From NCBI GenBank assembly GCA_963726105.1, contig CAVSBJ010000018.1, forward strand, positions 1-64,000: a stretch of DNA of 64,000 nucleotides, written 5' to 3'. This DNA comes from Roseiarcus sp963726105. Its GTDB lineage: Bacteria; Pseudomonadota; Alphaproteobacteria; Rhizobiales; Beijerinckiaceae. Shown here in pieces: positions 30,524 through 39,804 of this stretch. Position numbers and translations under genes: made by a program. Within the stretch, counting starts at the first letter, position 1. Every line of letters starts with the position of its first letter. The notes under the pieces were generated by a model that saw only the letters and a program-made list of their open reading frames with translations, made no database searches and had not been told where the DNA came from.

Positions 30524-32527
30524 TTACCGCGCCCGGTTTTCGTGGAAGAAATCGTACACGAGCTTCGCCGTCGCGGCGTTGAGGCCGGGTGTCTTCTCGA
30601 GGTCCGATAGGCCAGCTTTCGCGACGTCCTTGGCCGAGCCGAAGGCGAACAGCAGAGCGCGCTTGCGCGACGGGCCGATGCCGGGGATTTCGTCGAGCGG
30701 GCTCTTCACGAATTCCTTCTTGCGCCGCGCGCGATGGGTTCCGACCGCGAAGCGGTGAGCCTCGTCGCGCAGGCGCTGAATGAAGAACAAAGCCGGATCG
30801 CGCGGGGTGAGCTTGAACGACTCGCGCCCCTCGACGAAGAAGGTCTCGCGCCCCGCATTGCGGTCGGGACCTTTGGCGATCGCGACCAGCCTTATCCCCT
30901 CGATGCCGAGCGCGGAGAAAACCTCACGCGCGGCCTCGAATTGCCCCCGCCCGCCGTCGATGATGACGAGATCGGGCGTGTCGGGAAAGGCGCCAGGTTC
31001 GGCCGTCTCGCCCTGCTTCTTCAGGCGAGCAAAGCGGCGCGTCAGCACTTCGCGCATCATTGCGTAGTCGTCGCCTGGCGTGAGATCCACGCTTTTGATG
31101 TTGAAGGTGCGGTACTGGTTCTTGACGAAGCCTTCGGGGCCCGCGACCACCATCGCGCCGATCGCGTTCGTTCCCATGATGTGGGAATTGTCATAGATCT
31201 CAACCCGCCGGATCGGGTGATCGACGCCGAACGCCTCGCTGAGCGCGGCGATAAGCTTCTCCTGGGTCGCCGCTTCCGCGAGCTTGCGCGACAAAGCCTG
31301 TTGCGCGTTGCGCAGAGCCGCGTCCACCAGATCCTTTTTTTCACCACGCCGCGGCGCGCCGATGGCGATGCGATGTCCAACCCGCGCGCCTAAAACTTCG
31401 GCCAAAATCCCCGCACTGGGGACATTGTGACTCAAGAGCACGAGGCGCGGCGCGGGCCGGTCGAGGTAGAATTGGGCGAGAAACGCGTCGAGCACCTCTT
31501 CGCGCGACAGAGCCCTGTCGGCGCGCGGAAAATAGGCGCGATTGCCCCAGTTCTGATAGGTGCGAAAGAAAAACACTTCGACGCAGAACTGCCCCGCCTC
31601 GTCGGTGACCGCGAACACATCTGCTTCGGCGATCGAGCGAGGATTGACGCTCTGCTCGCCCTGAATCGCGGAGAGCGCGCTGATGCGGTCGCGGAGCCGC
31701 GCCGCGCTTTCGAAATCGAGCGCCGCGGCGGCCTCGTTCATTGCGTGGCCCAGACGGCTCTTGATCGCGCGGCTGCGGCCGGACAGGAAATCGCGCGCTT
31801 CAGTCACCAGCTTCGCATAGTCGTCGAGCCCGATTTCCCCGGTGCATGGCGCCGAGCAGCGCTTGATCTGGTGGAGCAGGCACGGTCGGGTTCGATTGGC
31901 GTAAAAGCTGTCCGAGCAGGTACGCAGGAGAAACGCCCGCTGCAGGGCGTTGAGGGTGCGAAATACCGCGCCGGCGCTCGCGAACGGGCCGAAATAGTCG
32001 CCGGCCAGGCTGCGTGCGCCGCGATGCTTGATGAGCCGGGCCGCCGGATGCCCGGTGCAGATCAGGATATAGGGGAAACTCTTGTCGTCGCGCAGCGTGA
32101 CGTTGTAGCGGGGCTTGAGCTGCTTGATCAGATTGGCCTCGAGCAGCAGCGCCTCGGCGTCCAACTCGGTGGTGACGAACACCATCGAATGGGTGAGCGC
32201 CACCATGCGCGCGATCCGGTTCTGCTGGCGCTCCGGGGCCATATAGGCGGCGATGCGCTTCTTGATCGAGCGCGCCTTGCCGACATAGAGCACTTCGCCC
32301 TCTTGCCCGATCATCCGATAGACGCCGGGCCCGAGCGGCGCATGGCGCCAGAATTCCCGGATCACCTCGGCGCCGCGGGCCACGCGCGCGGGCTCCGCCG
32401 GCGGCTCGTCAAGGGTGATGTCGAGGGGAGCGGAATCGGGCGCAAGCTCGCGCGCAAGCGCGGCTTCCTCCCGCGCCTCCGCCGCGGGCGCTTCGCCAGG
32501 AGGAAAGCTATTCGATACGCCGCTCAT
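30524..32527 (-). CDS. uvrC: Excinuclease ABC subunit C
   Basis: A 667-residue nuclease that makes both incisions in nucleotide excision repair with UvrB. In order: a 70-residue N-terminal extension, GIY-YIG domain (GPGVYRMIGQEGEVLYVGKA), Cys-rich segment (CLLHQIKRCSAPCTGEI), UVR motif (MNEAAAALDFESAARLRDRI), RNase H-like C-terminal nuclease (VEIYDNSHIMGTNAIGAMVV; PDLVIIDGGRGQFEAA) and helix-hairpin-helix (IPGIGPSRKRALLFAFGSAK). The stop is 5 bp from that of the convergent PEP-CTERM-like gene. Divergent from the lipoprotein gene. Confidence 0.96.
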   Translation of the reverse strand: MSGVSNSFPPGEAPAAEAREEAALARELAPDSAPLDITLDEPPAEPARVARGAEVIREFWRHAPLGPGVYRMIGQEGEVLYVGKARSIKKRIAAYMAPERQQNRIARMVALTHSMVFVTTELDAEALLLEANLIKQLKPRYNVTLRDDKSFPYILICTGHPAARLIKHRGARSLAGDYFGPFASAGAVFRTLNALQRAFLLRTCSDSFYANRTRPCLLHQIKRCSAPCTGEIGLDDYAKLVTEARDFLSGRSRAIKSRLGHAMNEAAAALDFESAARLRDRISALSAIQGEQSVNPRSIAEADVFAVTDEAGQFCVEVFFFRTYQNWGNRAYFPRADRALSREEVLDAFLAQFYLDRPAPRLVLLSHNVPSAGILAEVLGARVGHRIAIGAPRRGEKKDLVDAALRNAQQALSRKLAEAATQEKLIAALSEAFGVDHPIRRVEIYDNSHIMGTNAIGAMVVAGPEGFVKNQYRTFNIKSVDLTPGDDYAMMREVLTRRFARLKKQGETAEPGAFPDTPDLVIIDGGRGQFEAAREVFSALGIEGIRLVAIAKGPDRNAGRETFFVEGRESFKLTPRDPALFFIQRLRDEAHRFAVGTHRARRKKEFVKSPLDEIPGIGPSRKRALLFAFGSAKDVAKAGLSDLEKTPGLNAATAKLVYDFFHENRAR

Positions 32528-32630
32528 GGGGGCCTTATCTAGGCGTTGGCGGCTGCGGTGGGAATAGCGGGAGGGGAGGACGCGTACTGGACGTCAAGGG
32601 CGTTTGCGCCTGGCGGTTGGCGCGAGCGGC

Positions 32631-32646
32631 TTAACGGTTTATTAAC
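32631..32646. promoter_or_regulatory. CtrA-type full binding site
   Basis: TTAA-CGGTTTA-TTAAC matches the alphaproteobacterial CtrA consensus TTAA-N7-TTAAC exactly. It also forms an ACGGTT-TATT-AACCGT dyad. It lies 48-63 bp upstream of the lipoprotein start at 32694 and about 104 bp upstream of uvrC, in the divergent region, so either gene could be cell-cycle controlled. Confidence 0.6.
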
Positions 32647-32693
32647 CGTGCTTCGCGGTGGCCGACGGGCCCGCGGGCGGGAGTTGGTCAAGC

Positions 32694-33248
32694 GTGAGTT
32701 CAACCATCGGGGACCTGGTCAGGGCGTTCGCCGCGGGCCTCATTTTGCTGTCGGCGTGCGCGACGCTCGGCGGGTGCAACGATGTCGCCGCCAATCCGCC
32801 AAACACGGATGCGCAGGCGCAGTTCGCCCTGCGCAACGACGCCAACATGGCCGGCGCCACGGTCGCGATCGCGTCGGTCGACGGCGCGCCGGCCGATCTT
32901 TCAACCCGCTTGCGCCAGAGTCTCGACGAGGCGGCCGCAGCCCGTCGGATCGCCGTCGTGGCGCCCGCCAAGGCGCATTACCTTGTGCGCGGCTACGTCA
33001 CCGCTTCGCTGATTGAGGGTGGAGCGGAAGTCGATATCGTCTGGGACGTGTTCACGCCGGACAAGCAGCGTACCCAGCGGCTCAGCGACGCGATCGCGAT
33101 CAAGGGCTCCGGCGACGACGCCTGGGCGATGATCGACGATGCGGCGCTGAACAGCGTCGCCGCCAAATGCGCCGACGACCTGGCCGCCTATCTCTCCAAT
33201 ACCCCCGAGGCCGCGCCCGCGAGCGCAGCCCTCAGCTACGCGCAATAG
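32694..33248 (+). CDS. Lipoprotein of unknown function
   Basis: A 184-residue protein starting GTG at 32694 (alternative in-frame GTG at 32658). The signal peptide ends in a lipobox (LILLSACATLGGC, Cys acylated), followed by a soluble region with LSTRLRQSLDEAAAARRIAV and HYLVRGYVTASLIEGGAEVD, then VWDVFTPDKQRTQRLSDAIA. The last stretches resemble small alphaproteobacterial outer-membrane lipoproteins with no known role. GGGAG lies about 10 nt before the chosen start. A CtrA box is in its promoter region. Confidence 0.75.
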   Translation: MSSTIGDLVRAFAAGLILLSACATLGGCNDVAANPPNTDAQAQFALRNDANMAGATVAIASVDGAPADLSTRLRQSLDEAAAARRIAVVAPAKAHYLVRGYVTASLIEGGAEVDIVWDVFTPDKQRTQRLSDAIAIKGSGDDAWAMIDDAALNSVAAKCADDLAAYLSNTPEAAPASAALSYAQ

Positions 33249-33343
33249 GCTTTTTCTTGTGGACAGTCGGCCGGCGAACGGCCGTCGCAATACCAGTGTT
33301 ATGTTGTTCGAGCGTCCGCGCGCTGCTATGACCCGCCGCGTCC

Positions 33344-33370
33344 GCGCGCTCAAGCGCGCTCCGAGCGCGC
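33344..33370 (+). promoter_or_regulatory. Leader hairpin next to the prs ribosome site
   Basis: GCGCGCTC (33344-33351) and GAGCGCGC (33363-33370) can pair, extendable by one C-G, directly upstream of the GGAGAA ribosome site of prs. It could influence translation; no ligand-binding core is evident. Confidence 0.3.
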
Positions 33371-33386
33371 GTTTGGAGAACCGACC

Positions 33387-34334
33387 GTGCCCGGCACGAT
33401 GAAGATTTTGGCGGGCAATTCCAATCGACCGCTGGCCGAGGCGATCGCCGCCTATCTGGGCGAGCCGCTGACCGGCTGCCATGTCCGGCGCTTCGCCGAT
33501 CTCGAAATCTTCGTCGAAATCCTCGAGAACGTCCGCGGAAGGGACGCCTTCATCATTCAATCGACGTCCTATCCGGCGAACGACAATCTGATGGAACTGC
33601 TCATCATGATCGACGCGTTGCGGCGCGCCTCGGCGCAGCGCATCACGGCGGTCATCCCCTATTTCGGCTATGCGCGCCAGGACCGGAAGCCCGGGCCGCG
33701 CTCGCCCATCTCCGCCAAGCTCGTCGCCAATCTGATCACCCGCGCCGGCGCGGACCGCGTCCTGACGGTCGATCTGCACGCCGGCCAGATCCAAGGCTTT
33801 TTCGACATTCCAACCGACAACCTGTTCGGCGCTCCAACCATGGTGCGGGACATCCAGGCCCATCACAACGGCAGCAAGAATGTGATGGTGGTGTCTCCCG
33901 ACGTCGGCGGCGTCGTGCGCGCCCGCGCGCTCGCCAAGCGCCTCGACGCGCCGCTCGCGATTGTCGACAAGCGGCGCGAACGGGCGGGCGAATCGGAAGT
34001 CATGAACGTGATCGGCGACATCGCCGGCCGCCATTGCGTATTGCTCGACGACATTGTCGATTCGGGCGGCACGCTTTGCAACGCCGCGGACGCGTTGCTC
34101 GAAGGGGGGGCGGCGAGCGTATCGGCCTATATCACCCACGGCGTGCTCTCGGGCGGCGCGGTCGCGCGCGTCGCCGCTTCGAAGCTCAGCGAACTCGTGC
34201 TCACCGACACAATTCAGCCGACCGAAGCGGTGCGGGTCGCGCGCAACATCCGCGTGATTTCGATCGCGCCCTTAATTGGCGAAGCGATCGGCCGCATCGC
34301 CAAAGAGGAAAGCGTCTCCTCGCTATTCAATTAG
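33387..34334 (+). CDS. prs: Ribose-phosphate pyrophosphokinase
   Basis: A 315-residue enzyme making PRPP from ribose 5-phosphate and ATP for purine, pyrimidine, histidine and NAD synthesis. Motifs: KILAGNSNRPLAEAIAAYL, FADLEIFVEILENVRGRDAF, PYFGYARQDRKPGPRSPISA, VLTVDLHAGQIQGFFDIPTD, the catalytic flexible loop VDKRRERAGESEVMNVIGDI and PRPP loop LLDDIVDSGGTLCNAADALL. The GTG at 33387 is chosen because GGAGAA lies 7 nt upstream; an ATG follows at codon 5. Confidence 0.97.
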   Translation: MPGTMKILAGNSNRPLAEAIAAYLGEPLTGCHVRRFADLEIFVEILENVRGRDAFIIQSTSYPANDNLMELLIMIDALRRASAQRITAVIPYFGYARQDRKPGPRSPISAKLVANLITRAGADRVLTVDLHAGQIQGFFDIPTDNLFGAPTMVRDIQAHHNGSKNVMVVSPDVGGVVRARALAKRLDAPLAIVDKRRERAGESEVMNVIGDIAGRHCVLLDDIVDSGGTLCNAADALLEGGAASVSAYITHGVLSGGAVARVAASKLSELVLTDTIQPTEAVRVARNIRVISIAPLIGEAIGRIAKEESVSSLFN

Positions 34335-34564
34335 TTTTGGCTGCTTTCTCGGAAGCCTTGAACAGGCTCGGAGCCGAGCAGTCCGCTTCCGGGCGCTGGC
34401 TTCCGCTTGCTCTCGGTAATTTGCCCGCATAGTCTCGATTCCGTTCTCCGCTGGAAACGGCTCGACCACGCTTGACACTCAACTTGCGGGCGGACCTACT
34501 CGACCAGCCGGTTAGATTCTCGACGCGGGCTCGGGAGCCGCTCGCGCCAAACGGAGGTCTGGAT

Positions 34565-35578
34565 ATGTTCGGTCGCATCACGCTCATGACGACAGCGGCT
34601 TTCGCCGGAAGTCTTTTCGCCTCCGCCTCGGCCTATGCGGCCGACACGATCAAGCCCGCCGTTCTTTATGACCTTGGCGGCAAGTTCGACAAGTCGTTCA
34701 ACGAGGGCGTGTTCAACGGCGCGACAAAGTTCAAGAAGGAGACCGGCATCGATTTCCGCGATCTTGAGATCCAGAACGAGTCGCAACGCGAGCAGGTCCT
34801 GCGCAAATTCGCCAAGGACGGCTTTTCGCCCATCATGACGGTCGGCTTCGCCTGGGAGACCGCGCTGAAGAAGATCGCGCCGGAATATCCCAAGACGAAA
34901 TTTGGCATTATCGATGACGTGGTCGATCTGCCCAACGTCCAGTCGGTCGTGTTCAAGGAGCAAGAGGGCTCGTTCGTGGTCGGAGTGATTGCGGCCGATA
35001 CGTCAAAGACCGGCAAGGTCGGCTTCGTTGGCGGCATGGACATTCCATTGATTTCGAAGTTTGAATGCGGCTACGCGCAGGGCGTCAAATACGCCTCCGA
35101 CGGCAAGGCGGAGGTCTTCGCCAATATGACTGGCACGACGCCTGCGGCGTGGAACGACCCGGTCAAGGGCGGCGAACTCGCCAAATCGCAAATAGACCGC
35201 GGCGCCGACATCATCTACGCCGCAGCGGGCGCGACTGGTCAGGGCGTCTTGAAGGCGGCGGCGGACGCGGGCAAGTTCGGCATTGGCGTCAACTCCAACC
35301 AGAACGGCCTGTTTCCCGGCAAAATCCTGACCTCGATGCTGAAACACGTCGACGTCGCGACCTATAAGTCGTTCATGGACGCCAAGAATGGAACCTGGAA
35401 GCCCGGCATCCTGGACCTGGGCCTGAAAGAGGGTGGCGTCGACTACGCCGTCGATGACAACAACAAGGCCATCCTCAGCGCTGAGGTCAGGGCCAAGGCG
35501 GATCAGGCGAAAGCAGACATCATTTCGGGCAAGATTCAGGTCCACGATTACATGTCCGACAACAAGTGCCCATCCTGA
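34565..35578 (+). CDS. BMP-family nucleoside ABC transporter, substrate-binding protein
   Basis: A 337-residue periplasmic protein with a signal peptide (MFGRITLMTTAAFAGSLFAS..) cut near AYA-ADT. The Bmp/PnrA pattern is clear: PAVLYDLGGKFDKSFNEGVF, IMTVGFAWETALKKIAPEYP, GKVGFVGGMDIPLISKFECG and GADIIYAAAGATGQGVLKAA. Members bind purine or pyrimidine nucleosides. GGAGG lies 7 nt before the ATG, and TTGACA (34472-34477) may be the operon -35. First gene of a five-gene operon with ATPase, two permeases and cdd. Confidence 0.93.
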   Translation: MFGRITLMTTAAFAGSLFASASAYAADTIKPAVLYDLGGKFDKSFNEGVFNGATKFKKETGIDFRDLEIQNESQREQVLRKFAKDGFSPIMTVGFAWETALKKIAPEYPKTKFGIIDDVVDLPNVQSVVFKEQEGSFVVGVIAADTSKTGKVGFVGGMDIPLISKFECGYAQGVKYASDGKAEVFANMTGTTPAAWNDPVKGGELAKSQIDRGADIIYAAAGATGQGVLKAAADAGKFGIGVNSNQNGLFPGKILTSMLKHVDVATYKSFMDAKNGTWKPGILDLGLKEGGVDYAVDDNNKAILSAEVRAKADQAKADIISGKIQVHDYMSDNKCPS

Positions 35579-35719
35579 GCGAAGCGCCGTTCGAGGAAGG
35601 CCGTTGCTCGTGACCGCGATGGCCGGGGTTCATCCGGCCATCGGCGTCGATCTTTGCACGCGATCGTTGTTCTGTGGGCGCCAGGCGATATCAAGTCGTC
35701 GCCTCATTGGGACGAGCCG

Positions 35720-37264
35720 ATGACGACAGTGGCCGTCCCCGCGCCCCCCGCCATCGAACTCATCGGCATCGATAAAAGCTTCGGCCCGGTTCACGCCAAC
35801 AATGACGTCAATCTGGTCGTCGAGCGCGGCGTGATTCATGGCATCGTCGGTGAGAACGGCGCCGGCAAATCGACCTTGATGTCGATTCTGTACGGCTTCT
35901 ATGAAGCCGACAGAGGCGAGATCCGCGTCAACGGCGAGCCGGTGAGAATCCGCTCGTCGCGCGAGGCGATCAGCCATGGCATCGGCATGGTGCATCAGCA
36001 CTTCATGCTGGTGCCGCCGCTCTCCGTCCTCGAAAACGTTATGCTTGGCGCCGAGGGGGGGCCGCTGCTCTCCGAGGGCGCCGGGGCGATCCGCAAACAA
36101 CTCGGCGAACTCGGGCGCGAATACGGCCTGGTCGTCGATCCCGACGCCATCGTCGGCGAATTGTCCGTCGGCCTGCAGCAGCGGGTTGAGATTCTGAAGG
36201 CGCTGGTGCGCGGGGCCGAGATTCTCGTGCTTGACGAGCCAACGGCAGTGCTGACACCGGCCGAGGCGGACCAATTGTTCGAGATGCTGCGCGTCCTCAA
36301 GCGAGAGAACAAAACCATCATCTTCATCACCCACAAATTGCGCGAGATCATGTCGTTGACCGACCGCGTGTCCGTCATGCGGCGCGGGGAGATGGTCGCG
36401 ACGTTCGAAACAGCGAAAACTTCGCCCCCGGAGCTTGCGGACGCGATGGTCGGGCGCAAGGTCATTCTCAAGATTGAAAAAGGCCCGGCGCATCCAGGCG
36501 CCATTGCGCTGGAAGCCCGGAACCTCGTCGTGCGCGACGACCGCGGCGTCGCTCGCATCGACGGCGTCTCCTTCATATTGCGCGAAGGCGAGATCCTCGG
36601 CGTGGCCGGCGTCGCCGGCAACGGGCAGTCCGAACTTCTCGAGGCGCTCGCCGGCATCCGCCCGCTCAGTTCGGGCGAGATCCTGATCGAAGGCAAGCCC
36701 ATCCCGGCGCAGAAGCGCAATCCGCACATGGAGCGTCTCCTCGGGGTCGGTCATGTGCCTGAAGACCGCCATCGCGTCGGGCTCGTCATGCCGTTCGAAG
36801 CCTGCGAAAGCGCGATGCTCGGATTTCATCGCGAACCGATCTATGGCAAGGGCCTTTTCTACAGCCGCAGCGCCATCGTGTCCGACGCCGAGAAGAAAAT
36901 GGACGCTTTTGACGTCAGGCCGCGCGCCCCGTTGCTCAAAACGGCCAATTTCTCCGGCGGCAATCAGCAGAAGATTGTTCTGGCGCGCGAGATCGAACGC
37001 AATCCCAAAATCCTGCTTGTCGGCCAGCCAACTCGTGGCGTCGACATCGGCGCGATCGAATTCATCCACAAGCAAATCGTCGCCCAGCGCGACGCCGGCA
37101 AGGCGGTGCTCTTGGTCTCGGTCGAACTCGACGAGATCTTCGCGCTTTCGGATCGCATTATCGTGCTCTGCGGCGGCCGCATCACGGGCGAGCGGCGTCC
37201 TGACGAGACCAACGCCCAGGACCTTGGACTCCTGATGGCGGGTGTCAGCGAGCGCGCCGCGTGA
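35720..37264 (+). CDS. Nucleoside-type ABC transporter, tandem ATPase
   Basis: A 514-residue fused double ATPase of the sugar/nucleoside (RbsA-like) class. First domain: Walker A GIVGENGAGKSTLMSILYGF, signature LSVGLQQRVEILKAL, Walker B ILVLDEPTAVLTP. The second domain has a degenerate A site (GVAGVAGNGQSELLEALAGI) and signature FSGGNQQKIVLAREIERNPK, with LLVGQPTRGVDIGAI. It powers uptake through the two downstream permeases. The start at 35720 overlaps none of the upstream gene; 141 bp separate it from the binding-protein stop. Confidence 0.93.
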   Translation: MTTVAVPAPPAIELIGIDKSFGPVHANNDVNLVVERGVIHGIVGENGAGKSTLMSILYGFYEADRGEIRVNGEPVRIRSSREAISHGIGMVHQHFMLVPPLSVLENVMLGAEGGPLLSEGAGAIRKQLGELGREYGLVVDPDAIVGELSVGLQQRVEILKALVRGAEILVLDEPTAVLTPAEADQLFEMLRVLKRENKTIIFITHKLREIMSLTDRVSVMRRGEMVATFETAKTSPPELADAMVGRKVILKIEKGPAHPGAIALEARNLVVRDDRGVARIDGVSFILREGEILGVAGVAGNGQSELLEALAGIRPLSSGEILIEGKPIPAQKRNPHMERLLGVGHVPEDRHRVGLVMPFEACESAMLGFHREPIYGKGLFYSRSAIVSDAEKKMDAFDVRPRAPLLKTANFSGGNQQKIVLAREIERNPKILLVGQPTRGVDIGAIEFIHKQIVAQRDAGKAVLLVSVELDEIFALSDRIIVLCGGRITGERRPDETNAQDLGLLMAGVSERAA

Positions 37265-38370
37265 GCGCGCCGCTGAAGCCGTTGCCGGCCTGGGCCGACG
37301 TCGCGCTCATCCCTCTCGTCAACGTCGCCGCGGCTTTTGTCATCTCCGGTTTCGTCGTGCTGGCGATCGGCGAGAATCCGCTTGCAGCGGTCCAAAGCCT
37401 CGTTCTTGGCGCGCTCGGCGACCTTGAAGGAATCGGCTACACACTGTTTTACGCGACGAGCTTCATCTTCACCGGGCTTTCCGTCGCGATCTGTTTCCAT
37501 GCCGGTCTGTTCAACATCGGCACCGAGGGGCAGGCCTATATCGGGGGCCTCGGCGCGGCGCTTGTCGCGCTTCATTTCGGCTTCCTGCCCGGCTACACGC
37601 TCGCCATCGCGGCGATCATAGGCGCGGCCATATTCGGCGCAGCCTTTGCGGCCATTCCCGGCTATCTGCAAGCCTATCGCGACAGCCACATCGTCATCAC
37701 GACGATCATGTTCAACTACATCGCCTCCGCCATCATGGGCTACCTGCTCGTCAACGTTCTGCGCAAGCCCGGGCAAATGAACGCCGAGACGACGCCCTTC
37801 CGCGACACGGCGCTCGTGCCGCAGTTCCACGAAGTGCTCACCCATTTCGGAATCACATGGCCGGTGACGCCGTTCAATCTGTCCTTCCTGCTTGCTCTGC
37901 TCTGTTGCCTCGCGTTCTGGCTCCTTATCTGGCGAACCCGCCTTGGTTACGAGATCCGCACGGTCGGCGCCAATCCGACCGCCGCCGTCTACGGCGGCAT
38001 TTCGCCCGCTCGCGTCACCATCATCACGACCTTGCTATCGGGCGCGCTCGCGGGCGGAGTCGCGGCCAACGTCATCCTGGGCGATCAGCACCGGCTGATC
38101 CTCGAATTCGTCGGCGGCTTCGGCTTCGTCGGCATCGCCGTCGCGCTCATGGGCCGCGCGCATCCGGTCGGCATCATCCTTGCCGCGATCCTGTTCGGCG
38201 TCCTCTATCAGGGCGGCCAGTCGCTTTCGATCGATATGCCCAAGATCAGCCGGGACATGATCGTCGTGATACAGGGCCTGGTCGTGCTCTTTGCCGGCGC
38301 GCTCGAACATATGTTCCGGCGCCCGGTCGCGACGCTGCTCGCTCGGCGCACCGCGCAACCGCCCATCTGA
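37261..38370 (+). CDS. Nucleoside-type ABC transporter, permease 1
   Basis: A 369-residue inner-membrane permease (BPD_transp_2 family) with about nine hydrophobic segments. Recognisable stretches are FNIGTEGQAYIGGLGAALVA, DSHIVITTIMFNYIASAIMG and RTVGANPTAAVYGGISPARV. It starts GTG, sharing GTGA with the ATPase stop, so translation is coupled. It pairs with the next gene to form the membrane channel. Confidence 0.92.
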   Translation: MSAPLKPLPAWADVALIPLVNVAAAFVISGFVVLAIGENPLAAVQSLVLGALGDLEGIGYTLFYATSFIFTGLSVAICFHAGLFNIGTEGQAYIGGLGAALVALHFGFLPGYTLAIAAIIGAAIFGAAFAAIPGYLQAYRDSHIVITTIMFNYIASAIMGYLLVNVLRKPGQMNAETTPFRDTALVPQFHEVLTHFGITWPVTPFNLSFLLALLCCLAFWLLIWRTRLGYEIRTVGANPTAAVYGGISPARVTIITTLLSGALAGGVAANVILGDQHRLILEFVGGFGFVGIAVALMGRAHPVGIILAAILFGVLYQGGQSLSIDMPKISRDMIVVIQGLVVLFAGALEHMFRRPVATLLARRTAQPPI

Positions 38371-38382
38371 CGGGCGCCCGGC

Positions 38383-39354
38383 ATGGAGTGGTTCGACGCT
38401 TTTATCGTTGTCTTCGCCTCCGGCATGCGGCTCGCGATCCCGCTCATTCTTGCCTGCCTTGCGGGCTTGTGGTCGGAGCGGTCGGGAGTGGTCGATATCG
38501 GGCTTGAGGGCAAGATCCTGGTCGGCGCCTTCGGCTCCGCCGCGGTTGCGACCTTCACCGGCAGCATGTGGCTCGGACTGCTTGCCGGCGTCGCTGCGGC
38601 GATCGTTGTTTCGCTCATTCACGGCTACGCCTCGATCGACCAGCGCGCCAACCAGATCGTCTCCGGCACGGCGATCAACATGGTGGCGGACGGCCTCACA
38701 GCGCTCATCGGCAACGCGATCTGGTCGCAGGGCGGGCGCACGCCGCAATTGCCGGAGACCGCCCAGTTCAGGGAAATTGCGCTGCCCCTCGTCAGGCAGA
38801 TCGGCGCCGTGCCGATTGTCGGACCGATCTACCAGGACTTGATCTCCGGCCACGACCTGATCGGCTACATCGCTTTCGCGATGGTCCCGATCACCTACTG
38901 GGCGCTTTACAGCACGCGCTTCGGACTGCGTCTGCGCGCGGTCGGCGAGAATCCCGCCGCTGTCGACACCGCAGGCATTTCTGTGCGCCGCCTGCGCTAT
39001 AGCGCTGTCGTCATCTGCGGGGTCCTGGTCGGCTTGGCCGGCGTCTATCTCGCGCTCGGCCAGACCGGCTATTTCCAGCCGCACATGAGCGCGGGGCGAG
39101 GCTTCATCGCGCTCGCCGCGCTTGTCTTCGCCAAATGGCGACCGTGGCCGGCGCTCGCGACCTGCCTTTTGTTCGGCTTCCTCGACGCGCTGGCGATCCG
39201 CCTGCAGGGAGTCGAACTGCCGGTCATCGGCCCCGTCCCGGTGCAGGCGATCGAGGCGCTGCCTTATATTCTGACGGTCGTGTTGTTGGCGGGCTTCATC
39301 GGCAAGGCGATTCCGCCTAGGGCGTCGGGGATCCCATATGTCAAAGAGCGCTGA
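38383..39354 (+). CDS. Nucleoside-type ABC transporter, permease 2
   Basis: A 323-residue second permease of the same family, with SGVVDIGLEGKILVGAFGSA, ANQIVSGTAINMVADGLTAL and LRAVGENPAAVDTAGISVRR, the EAA-like coupling segment. It begins 12 bp after permease 1 and its end overlaps cdd by 17 bp. Confidence 0.92.
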   Translation: MEWFDAFIVVFASGMRLAIPLILACLAGLWSERSGVVDIGLEGKILVGAFGSAAVATFTGSMWLGLLAGVAAAIVVSLIHGYASIDQRANQIVSGTAINMVADGLTALIGNAIWSQGGRTPQLPETAQFREIALPLVRQIGAVPIVGPIYQDLISGHDLIGYIAFAMVPITYWALYSTRFGLRLRAVGENPAAVDTAGISVRRLRYSAVVICGVLVGLAGVYLALGQTGYFQPHMSAGRGFIALAALVFAKWRPWPALATCLLFGFLDALAIRLQGVELPVIGPVPVQAIEALPYILTVVLLAGFIGKAIPPRASGIPYVKER

Positions 39355-39754
39355 ATCGGGGCTTGCAGACTTGTTCGCCGCCGCCAAGGTCGCGCAGGCG
39401 AACGCCTACGCGCCCTACTCTCGCTTCAACGTTGGCGCGGCCCTGCGTGGGCAGTCGGGGGCGATCTTTTCCGGCTGCAACGTGGAGAACGCCGCTTATC
39501 CTGAAGGATCCTGCGCGGAGGCCGCCGCGATCGCCGCTATGGCGGTCGTTGGGGAACGACGCATCGCGGAAATCCTCGTCATTGGCGATGGCGACGCTTT
39601 GTGCACGCCGTGCGGCGGCTGCCGCCAGCGCATCCGCGAATTCGCCGATCCGTCAACCTTGATCCATATCGCGGGCCCCGAGGGCGTGCGCGCGAAGTTC
39701 ACCTTGAGCGAACTTCTGCCAGAGTCCTTCGGACCGGATCATCTGGCCGTGTGA
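39338..39754 (+). CDS. cdd: Cytidine deaminase
   Basis: A 138-residue zinc enzyme that deaminates cytidine and deoxycytidine to uridine. Zinc and catalytic motifs: GCNVENAAYPEGSCAEAAAI (Cys-Ala-Glu) and CTPCGGCRQRI. The size is that of the small tetrameric class. It overlaps permease 2 by 17 bp, so imported nucleosides are probably deaminated at once; this supports nucleosides, not lipoprotein antigens, as the substrate of the BMP system. Confidence 0.95.
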   Translation: MSKSAESGLADLFAAAKVAQANAYAPYSRFNVGAALRGQSGAIFSGCNVENAAYPEGSCAEAAAIAAMAVVGERRIAEILVIGDGDALCTPCGGCRQRIREFADPSTLIHIAGPEGVRAKFTLSELLPESFGPDHLAV

Positions 39755-39804
39755 CGGCGAAGCGCTCGGCGCGGCGAGGTAAAAGCCCTCTTGCGCAAAC
39801 GCGC

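Noticed and set aside
35630..37075. 481-residue minus-strand frame over the ABC ATPase
   Set aside because: Antisense shadow of a gene with Walker motifs in the plus strand.
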